DNA from: Bacteroidota bacterium
GTDB lineage: Bacteria > Bacteroidota > Bacteroidia > Bacteroidales > UBA4417
Assembly (NCBI GenBank): GCA_013376995.1
Contig: JACAAZ010000013.1
Location: 70,645 to 134,644, forward strand
Direction of reading: 5' to 3'
Length of the DNA: 64,000 nucleotides
In this document: positions 45,841-53,300 of the stretch, piece by piece
How the letters are laid out: each line of letters opens with the position of its first letter
Position numbering within the stretch: position 1 is the stretch's first letter
Notes under the pieces: model-generated
Told to the model about the DNA's origin: nothing
What the model saw: the letters and a program-made list of their open reading frames with translations, nothing else
Databases searched by the model: none
Made by a program: the position numbers and the translations under genes

Positions 45841-45942
45841 GCAAAAAGTTTATAACAGCTAGAATCCACGTTAAGATACTGTATTACAGGTTAGTAAGCT
45901 ATGCATGGAATGGGGTTGTTAATTTTAAACAGTTTGGAATTC

Positions 45943-45957
45943 AGGCATTCAATGCCT
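45943..45957 (+). other. Short inverted repeat in the tgt leader
   Basis: AGGCATT and AATGCCT flank a single C, 23 bases before the tgt start. No T-run follows, so it is not a terminator. It could fold in a tgt leader; no known riboswitch pattern is recognised. Confidence 0.4.
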
Positions 45958-45979
45958 CGTTGACAGGAAAACCCGGAAA

Positions 45980-47110
45980 ATGCAATTTGAATTAAAGAAA
46001 ACTGATACTTATTCATCGGCCCGCAGAGGGCAGATTACAACCGATCATGGCTTAATTGAAACACCTACCTTCATGCCTGTAGGTACTGCAGGTACGGTTA
46101 AGGCTGTGCATACCAGGGAATTGAAGCAGGACATAAAAGCTCAGATCATCCTGGGTAACACCTATCATCTTTACTTAAGGCCAGGACTTGATATTTTGGA
46201 GCAAGCTGGTGGTTTGCACAAATTTAACGGCTGGGATGGCCCCATTCTTACAGACAGCGGCGGATACCAGGTATATTCCCTTGCCGAAAGGCGTAAGTTC
46301 CAGAATGAAGGTGTGGTTTTCCATTCTCATATTGACGGGTCAAAACACACTTTTACTCCAGAGATAGTAGTTGATATCCAGCGGAGCATCGGGGCAGATA
46401 TAATGATGGCCTTTGATGAATGCACTCCCTATCCCTGTGATTATGAATATGCAAGGAAGTCAATGCATATGACACATGAATGGCTTAACCGCTGTATGGT
46501 GCAATACAAGGCAACAGAACCTAAATATGGTTACTATCAATCCTTATTTCCTATAGTGCAGGGAAGTGTTTACAGGGATCTCAGGATACAGTCGGCTGAA
46601 ACAATTGCTTCACACGGTGCGGACGGAAATGCTATTGGCGGGCTTTCGGTAGGTGAACCTGCCGAGATGATGTACGAGATGGCAGAACTGGTTTGTGGCA
46701 TACTCCCCAAAGACAAGCCAAGGTATCTTATGGGAGTAGGAACCCCGATAAACATCCTGGAAGGTATTGCATTGGGCATTGATATGTTTGATTGTGTTAT
46801 GCCGACCCGTAATGGCCGGAATGGAATGATATTCACCGCAAAAGGCATTGTTAACCTCAGAAATGTAAAGTGGAAAGACGATTTCTCACCGCTGGATGAG
46901 GAAGGAACTGCTTTTGTAGATCATGATTATTCGCGGGCTTATGTAAGGCATCTATTTATTGCAGGCGAGATACTGGGACCCATGATCGCCAGCATCCATA
47001 ACCTTGCCTTTTATCAATGGCTGGTGAAAGAAGCAAGACAAAAGATTGAAGAAGGGACTTTCTCAGCCTGGAAGTCGGTGATGGTGAAACAGTTGGGGAA
47101 CAGGCTGTAG
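45980..47110 (+). CDS. tgt: Queuine/preQ1 tRNA-ribosyltransferase
   Basis: Exchanges guanine-34 for preQ1 in the anticodon of tRNAs for Tyr, His, Asn and Asp. The 376-residue TIM-barrel protein has Asp92 (ILTDSGGYQ) and nucleophile Asp271 (GIDMFDCVMPTRNGRNG), with GGLSVGEP at 220-227. The C-terminal zinc ligands usual in bacterial Tgt (C-x-C-x2-C) are missing: residues 306-316 read DEEGTAFVDHD, although His340 in SIHNLAFY remains. The stop codon lies inside a 14-bp repeat. Confidence 0.95.
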   Translation: MQFELKKTDTYSSARRGQITTDHGLIETPTFMPVGTAGTVKAVHTRELKQDIKAQIILGNTYHLYLRPGLDILEQAGGLHKFNGWDGPILTDSGGYQVYSLAERRKFQNEGVVFHSHIDGSKHTFTPEIVVDIQRSIGADIMMAFDECTPYPCDYEYARKSMHMTHEWLNRCMVQYKATEPKYGYYQSLFPIVQGSVYRDLRIQSAETIASHGADGNAIGGLSVGEPAEMMYEMAELVCGILPKDKPRYLMGVGTPINILEGIALGIDMFDCVMPTRNGRNGMIFTAKGIVNLRNVKWKDDFSPLDEEGTAFVDHDYSRAYVRHLFIAGEILGPMIASIHNLAFYQWLVKEARQKIEEGTFSAWKSVMVKQLGNRL

Positions 47111-47146
47111 GCGGTTGGCTGTAGGCGGTTGGCAGTAGGCGGTTGG
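47105..47146 (+). repeat. 14-bp tandem repeat (CTGTAGGCGGTTGG), three units, overlapping the tgt stop
   Basis: Units at 47105-47118, 47119-47132 and 47133-47146 (last one CAGTAGGCGGTTGG). The first contains the final Leu codon and TAG of tgt, so the array begins inside the coding sequence. Related words continue to about 47165. Confidence 0.85.
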
Positions 47147-47171
47147 CGGGAAGCAGGAGGCAGGAAGAGCG

Positions 47172-47240
47172 AAAGATAAAAGACAAAAGATAAAAGACAA
47201 AAGACAAAAGACAAAAGATAAAAGATAAAAGATAAAAGGA
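47172..47240 (+). repeat. 7-bp tandem repeat (AAAAGAY)
   Basis: About nine units of AAAAGAT or AAAAGAC in a row. Reading the other strand gives a low-complexity frame rich in Phe, Leu and Ser, which I do not consider a gene. Confidence 0.8.
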
Positions 47241-47501
47241 AAAGTACCTTGTAAGGCAGCCTCTATAAAAGAATAAAATCCGAATGTGGAATCCTGGTAT
47301 CAGTTTCTGAATCCATTAACCGGCACCAGGCACACAGCACCCGGAACAGGCAATCGGATCATGGACCTTGGAACATAGCCCCCGGCCCTTTGATTCTTTG
47401 AAATAAATGTTAATTGTTTCCAAAACTAACCTGTAATTTTGCAACTCTTGTTCATGTATAAGTACCTCCTTGTATGGGATACACCATTGACTAGCCTGGA
47501 G

Positions 47502-47680
47502 GAGGCGGAAGGAAGTAGGAAGTAGGAGGTAGGCGGTAAGCAGTAGGCAGAAAGCAGTAGGCGTTAAGTGGAAAGCAGCAGTCAGAAAGCAGTAGGCGGT
47601 AAGCAGAAAGCAGAAAGCAGAAAGCAGAAAGCAGTAGGCAGTAGGCAGAAAGCAGTGAGAAGTAAGCAGTCGGTGTTAAC
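47502..47680 (+). repeat. 7-bp degenerate tandem repeat (AGCAGAA / AGTAGGC)
   Basis: Dozens of imperfect 7-base units mixing GCAGAAA, GCAGTAG and GGCGGTA from 47502 to about 47680. It is part of a 641-base gap (47111-47751) with no gene, made almost entirely of repeats except for roughly 47241-47500, where I see nothing. Confidence 0.8.
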
Positions 47681-47684
47681 CAGA

Positions 47685-47714
47685 ACGAATAACGAATAAC
47701 GAATAACGAATAAC
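47685..47714 (+). repeat. 7-bp tandem repeat (CGAATAA), about four units
   Basis: Four consecutive GAATAAC units, followed by CCGTCA-GA-TGACGG, a perfect inverted repeat at 47719-47732. The LptF/G-like gene starts 20 bases after that inverted repeat. Confidence 0.75.
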
Positions 47715-47751
47715 CAATCCGTCAGATGACGGAAATAACTTCAGCCAAGGC

Positions 47752-48840
47752 GTGGATTTCAGACTCAAGAAAATAGACATTTATATCATCAAGAAGTTTC
47801 TTGGTACCTATTTCTATTCCATCTTATTGCTGGCATTGATCATTATCATTTTTGATATTTCGGAAAAAATAGATGATTTTATTGATAGGAAAGCACCTGT
47901 TTATGACATTATTTTCCACTATTACCTGAATTTCATTCCTTATTTCGTGAACATGTTCAGTTCCTTGTTCACCTTTATTTCTGTTATTTATTTTACCTCC
48001 CGTATGGCGGCAAATACCGAGATCATTGCGATACTGAGCAATGGTATCAGCTTTTGGCGCATGTTGCGTCCGTACCTGATCTCTGCAGTCATCCTTACGC
48101 TGCTTTCATTTGCGCTAATGAACTACATCATTCCTTATACCAACCGGAACCTGAGGAGTTTTGAAAAATTATATATCAAGAATCCTTTCAGGGTGAATGA
48201 TATGAACATTCATATGCAAATTGCACCGGATACCATGGTATATGTTGAGAATTACAACAATCTTGTGAATATTGGTTATCGTTTTACACTGGAAGCAATT
48301 AACCAAAAAGGCCTTACAATGAAAATGTCGGCCGATATGATCCGCTGGGATAGCATTACCCATCACTGGAAAGCAAGCAATTATTGTATTCGGAAGATTG
48401 AAGAAAATCGTGAGATCCTGCGTAAAGGAAGGGAACTGGATACCATCATGTCATTTAAGCCGGAAGATTTCGTAACGGATATTGAAGATGCCAAGATAAT
48501 GACGTACAACCAGTTAAACAGGTATATAACAAAAGAAAGACTCCGGGGAAATACATCAGTAGGTAAATTTGACCTGGAGAAATACAAACGCATAACCTTT
48601 CCATTTGCAAACCTCGTTATGACTTTTATCGGGGTAGCTTTATCAAGCCGCAAGGTAAGAGGTGGGATAGGCATGCACCTGGGAATGGGTATTGCCATTG
48701 CATTTACCTTCATCCTGATGCTGCAGGTAACATCTGTATTCGCTGTCTTCGGCAACCTGCCTCCATCCATTGCCCTCTGGATTCCTAATATCATCTTTTC
48801 AATCATAGCCATTATCCTGTTAAAGAAGGCTCCCAAGTAA
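47752..48840 (+). CDS. LptF/LptG-family lipopolysaccharide export permease
   Basis: A 362-residue inner-membrane protein with six membrane helices in the YjgP/YjgQ arrangement: three N-terminal (KFLGTYFYSILLLALIIIIFD, FIPYFVNMFSSLFTFISVIYF, LRPYLISAVILTLLSFALMNYIIPY), a periplasmic beta-rich domain (about 140-270), and three C-terminal. The TSRMAANTEIIAILSNGISFWRMLRPY motif is diagnostic. It works with LptB and its partner to extract LPS. It starts at GTG 47752; no ATG fits. LptF or LptG cannot be distinguished here. tgt followed by this gene is a common order in the phylum, as I recall it. Confidence 0.9.
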   Translation: MDFRLKKIDIYIIKKFLGTYFYSILLLALIIIIFDISEKIDDFIDRKAPVYDIIFHYYLNFIPYFVNMFSSLFTFISVIYFTSRMAANTEIIAILSNGISFWRMLRPYLISAVILTLLSFALMNYIIPYTNRNLRSFEKLYIKNPFRVNDMNIHMQIAPDTMVYVENYNNLVNIGYRFTLEAINQKGLTMKMSADMIRWDSITHHWKASNYCIRKIEENREILRKGRELDTIMSFKPEDFVTDIEDAKIMTYNQLNRYITKERLRGNTSVGKFDLEKYKRITFPFANLVMTFIGVALSSRKVRGGIGMHLGMGIAIAFTFILMLQVTSVFAVFGNLPPSIALWIPNIIFSIIAIILLKKAPK

Positions 48841-48873
48841 TTCTTGTTTACTTTTTTCCTGAAACATGGTGAT

Positions 48874-48929
48874 GGAACGCTGAATCCGCTGATATTTCCG
48901 CGGAGATTCGCGGATTTTCCGTGTAATCC
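48874..48929 (+). repeat. 56-bp direct repeat, copy 1
   Basis: Matches bases 49032-49087 with three differences in 56. It contains the word CCGCGGAGATTCGCGG, with short inverted repeats of CCGCG type. It is followed by CTGCC-GACA-GGCAG, a 5-bp hairpin at 48944-48957. Confidence 0.85.
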
Positions 48930-49031
48930 CTATCTGCCGACAGGCAGGCGCGTTCCATTGGCAAGAGTTCAAAGTAATGTCTTATTCATTCAAAATCCTA
49001 CTAAACGAAGCGTTTGCTAAGAGAGAAGATT

Positions 49032-49087
49032 GGAACGCTGAATCCGCTGATATTTCCGCGGAGGTTCGCGGATTATCCGCGTAATCC
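49032..49087 (+). repeat. 56-bp direct repeat, copy 2
   Basis: Second copy, starting GGAACGCTGAATCCGCTGAT, 158 bases from the first. The open frame spanning this copy (49014-49196) is a by-product of the repeat and the antisense of ispE. Confidence 0.85.
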
Positions 49088-49112
49088 GCGTGCCAATGCT
49101 CCTTCTGATTAC

Positions 49113-49925
49113 CTATACGAAATCCTGCCAGACAAAGCAGCCGTTAAAAAGAGAAGAAAGGTTTACCTTTTCGTTGAATATACCATACACTGCTGACCCG
49201 CTGCCACTCATGGAAGCGTAAACAGCTCCGTTACTATAAAGTTCTTCCTTAATCCTGCCGATATCCGGAAACTTCTGGAATACTGATTTCTCGAAATCAT
49301 TTTCTAATTGATCTTTCCAGGCTTCTATTGGAGTGTTCAACACATCCCCAATGTGGATATGGCTTTTGAAGGGTACTACTCCGGCATAGGCCTCAGCTGT
49401 TGAAACATGTACTTCTGGTTTTACAAGTACGATGAATTTCCCTGTAAGGACTTTTGCAAACGGGTTCAGAATCTCTCCCCGTCCTTCACCTATAGCAGGC
49501 TTGTTCAGCAGGAAAAATGTACAGTCCATTCCGAGTTGAGTTGCTCTCAAGGCTAATTTTTCATGTCCCAGTCCTAATAAAAATAGCTCATTCAGAATCA
49601 TCAGGGTTTGTGCAGCATCAGAAGATCCGCCTCCAAGGCCTGCACCGGCAGGGATTAATTTGTGAAGGTGCATTTCAACAGCCGGAATGCCACACTCCTC
49701 ATGTAAGATATTCCATGCCCTGAAACATAAATTATCTTTCGGATCCCCGGGCAAAGCAATTCCACTCACTGTCAAGCGTGTTTCCTTGCCGGATGAAGCA
49801 TTGATCTCCAGGATATCGCTAAGGCCAATAGGATAAAATAGTGTTGCTATCCCGTGATAACCATCCGGTAGCCTTTCGAGTATATTCAGGCCAAGGTTGA
49901 TCTTGCAATTTGGAAAACGGATCAT
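49113..49925 (-). CDS. ispE: 4-diphosphocytidyl-2-C-methyl-D-erythritol kinase
   Basis: Fourth step of the MEP isoprenoid pathway, phosphorylating CDP-ME with ATP. The 270-residue GHMP kinase starts with the typical FPNCKINLGLNILERLPDGYH and has the ATP-binding loop LIPAGAGLGGGSSDAAQ at about residues 90-106. The catalytic Asp of the family is at the expected position in ATQLGMDCTFFL (GxD), and YASMSGSGSAVYGIF is the C-terminal glycine motif. Shows that the cell uses the MEP route. It is transcribed away from the 1941-residue gene. Confidence 0.95.
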   Translation of the reverse strand: MIRFPNCKINLGLNILERLPDGYHGIATLFYPIGLSDILEINASSGKETRLTVSGIALPGDPKDNLCFRAWNILHEECGIPAVEMHLHKLIPAGAGLGGGSSDAAQTLMILNELFLLGLGHEKLALRATQLGMDCTFFLLNKPAIGEGRGEILNPFAKVLTGKFIVLVKPEVHVSTAEAYAGVVPFKSHIHIGDVLNTPIEAWKDQLENDFEKSVFQKFPDIGRIKEELYSNGAVYASMSGSGSAVYGIFNEKVNLSSLFNGCFVWQDFV

Positions 49926-50013
49926 GATTCAGGTGAAATTCTGAGTAAAAGTAAGAAATGCCCGCGGTCTCCATATACTTTTTTGTGGAAGTCATTAAGA
50001 AACAACGCGACAA

Positions 50014-50105
50014 GGGGATGGGGCGATGGGGCGATGGGGAGATAGGAGATGGGGAGATGGGGAGATGGGAGATGGGGAGATGGGGAGATAGCGGGATGGC
50101 TAGAT
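50014..50105 (+). repeat. 8-bp G-rich tandem repeat with G-quadruplex potential
   Basis: From 50014, four GGGG runs separated by 2, 4 and 4 bases (50014-50039), then further runs at 50051, 50059, 50067, 50074 and 50082 with AGAT spacers. The unit is AGATGGGG or CGATGGGG. The array sits in the 446-base gap (49926-50371) between ispE and the 1941-residue gene; the remainder of the gap is AT-rich with no gene. Confidence 0.9.
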
Positions 50106-50371
50106 AAGGGGATTTCCCGCTCTCTCATCCTCCCGTCCTCTCACTGCTTCTCTAGCTTTTATCTCATATTTTCTTCGTATCTTGTAAGGGTAAAACGGCT
50201 TTCAGTTGTCTTATAGATAGTGCGAGAATATGCATATATAGCATTCTCAAACTGTTACTGGATTAACTTTTTTGTAGTGGATTGAATATCAGATTTGTAT
50301 GAGGATTCAGTGAATTTGGTAATATCCGGAATTGAGTTTAATTATATAATAGTTGATTAATTACTTTTCTT

Positions 50372-53300
50372 ATGAAACATCTGTCTTCCATTATACTGGG
50401 GGTATTTTTTATTCTGGAATTTTCCTATATCGCTCAACCCCAGACCCTCAGCAGCTCAGCGGGGAATAGTACCTTATCACCTGATCCAACTGTTTATTTC
50501 AGCCCGGACACAGTGGTAAATTATCAGTTTCCAGGTAGTGTGGAATTTGTTCCATTTACCCTTGGTAACAGCGGGCAGTCAGACCTTAATTTCCAGTTTC
50601 CGGATTTTGCGGACCAGCCAGGCAAAATTGCATCGTCATATTGTGCCGCAACTGCCACAAATTGTGATGAATACATCGGAAGAGTTCAATTCGGTGCTAT
50701 TGATAATGTGAGTAATTGCGGTCACTACAATGATTTTACAGCTGTCTCCACAGGTCTGACCCTGAACGAGATGGTGCCGGTTACAATTACAAATGGCGGG
50801 AATGCTTATACCACTGACATGGTTTATGTCTGGATTGACTACAATCAAAATGGTTCCTTTGAGGGGTCGGAACTCACTACTTTGTCTTCAACCACTGGAG
50901 GGGCGACCTTTACCGGTAATATCATTGTTCCTTTGACAGCCGTTCCCGGACCTACCACGATGAGGATACGAATGTCCTATGCAACTGCTGCTGATCCTTG
51001 TGGAACCCAGTCGTACGGAGAGGTAGAGGATTATACAGTAATACTTATACAGTCCTCCTTTGTAACTGCTGTTGTTCCAATATCAGGAACTATTTCTCCT
51101 GGCACATCCCAGGAGATTTTAGCAGATTTTTCATCTGTAGGCCCTGTTTACTCATTACCAGGTGTTTACTACTATTACCTGTCACTCACAACGAACGATC
51201 CTGTGCATCCGACAATGTTCGTCCCTTGTAAAATGGTGGTTCAATGCCAGCCTATGATTACAGGCACAGTAACAGATTCTTTGAGCGGAGCGCCTGTTAA
51301 CGGTGCTTTGGTGATGGCAGGAAGCAGTTATACTTATACGCTGGGAGATGGAACCTATACACTGCTAACTGGGAGCGGGATCTTTAACCTGGTTGTCTCT
51401 GCTGTTGGTTATACTTCTGTAACAGTTCCTGTTATGGTGCCAGCCTGTGAAACAGTGCAACTTGATGCCTCACTAATACCTGCTGCCTATGCACCTGCAT
51501 GTGCATCTTCAGTCGTTGATCCGGGAGATTTTAGCAGTACTACGGTTTGGTGCGCCCCCCAGGGGCCTGTGCAGCTGTATTATGATGATGGGGTGGCTGA
51601 AAATTGTGTTTGCTGGCAACTGGCCGGAAATGAGAATGCTGTGAGGTTCACACCTCAGTTCTACCCTGCAGTGGTTACCGAAGCGATGATTTATGCCTGT
51701 GATGGAAGCTATCCGGTGGGGGGATCATTTATCGGGCAGCAATTCCTGATTGAGGTTCGTGCAGCTGATGGGCCGGGTGATATGCCAGGTACCTTGCTTG
51801 ATTCCATTATGCTGGTTGCACTAAATTCAGGTTGGATAAGAGTTACAGGTCTGAATAGTACTATTTCATCCGGTGACTTTTACCTGGTGATGTCCGAGAC
51901 GCCAAACTCTTCGAATAGTGTGCCCATAGGAATTGATACTACTCTCCCTCAGGCGTATAGAAGTTATTACAGGAATTCAGTAACAGGAGAAGACTGGGGG
52001 CTTTCACCCTACCAGGATATGATGATCAGAGCAACGATTACAACTCCGCAAGGTGATAAGTTATCATTACTGAATCCGTCGACTATAAAGTCACCATATG
52101 ATTCGAAACCCAATGACAAAACTATATTATTAGGGAAGGGAGAGGGAAAAGGAAAAGCATTGTCTCCTTCTGATCAGGACCAGATCAATACAGCCAGCCA
52201 GGGTATTGATCATTATGAGGTGTGGAGGATAACCGGTTTTGATCCGGCTTCCGGACCCCAATCAGGAAATATGTTACTACTCGATTCAGCAGTCTATGAA
52301 AATATGTATACTGAAACCGGGCAGGTGTGGGCCGGAGTTCCACAGGGGTGGGTAGCCTATGGTATCAGGACAGTATATGATTTAGGTAATAAATCTGAAT
52401 TTACTTATTCCAATCCCGTTCCGCACAAATTATTCAGTAATGTAATGGTTTATGTGAATCTCGCTTGCGGGATGGTTCCGGCAGTAGGGGCTCATGTAGT
52501 ATTTACGGGGACAGATTACCCAACTATTACCTATAGTTCAACCGTCAGTGCTTTTGGATTTGCAAACTTTGCTAATATTATCCAGGGAAACTACCAGATG
52601 CAGGTTACTTTCCCGGGATTTGAAGAATACGGGGCGAGTGAACTGATTTCAGGGGATACAACATTTCATGTGGTATTGCAGGATCATACCTATAAGCCTC
52701 AGAACCTGCAGGTGGATGACATGACACTTGTTGCTAGCTGGGATCCTCCTCAATCCATCCTTCTGAATGAGGATTTCGAAGGCAGTACTTTCCCGCCGGC
52801 AGGCTGGCACAACAGTTTTGCAGGAGCTGTCGGCTGGTATCATACCAATAGCGGCCATTTCGGCTATTACCAGGTCCCTCAGCATACCTGGTATGCCATG
52901 ACCTTTGATGGTGATGCCGGAACCAATAATAATGGCTGTTGCGACAGGCTCATCACTCCTGAACTGAATCTGACAAATACAACAGGTTATGCATTGGATT
53001 TCGATGGATTTTACCTTGGGAATTATGGCCTTATTGCTACAGTAGAGATCAGCCTGGATTCCTGCCAGACCTGGATTCCCATCGAATCAATTGCTGCTTC
53101 AGCCGATTGGCAGCATCATTCCATAGATCTGTCACAATGGTCAGGGCCTGGAGGAGCAAACAGGATCTGGATAGCTTTCCATTCGGATGATGCCGGACAA
53201 TGGTCGACCGGCTGGTGTGTGGATAACATAATGGTATACTCTGATGCTGTGGCAAACCAGGGCTATGCTGTTTTCCTGGATGGAACGCTTGTGGGTCAAA

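Noticed and set aside
45781..45979. PreQ1 riboswitch upstream of tgt
   Set aside because: The leader is long and has a short palindrome, but I could not find the preQ1 aptamer pattern.
46956..47214. Minus-strand ORFs after tgt rich in Ser, Pro, Thr, Leu
   Set aside because: They read the 7- and 14-base repeats and the antisense of the tgt 3' end; composition is that of the repeats.
49014..49196. 60-residue ORF spanning the 56-bp repeat
   Set aside because: Runs through the second repeat and into the antisense of ispE; no coding signal.
49922..50128. Minus-strand ORF rich in His, Pro, Ser, Leu
   Set aside because: Encoded entirely by the 8-base G-rich array; the same happens at 32291-32566. 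No sign of coding beyond the repeat.
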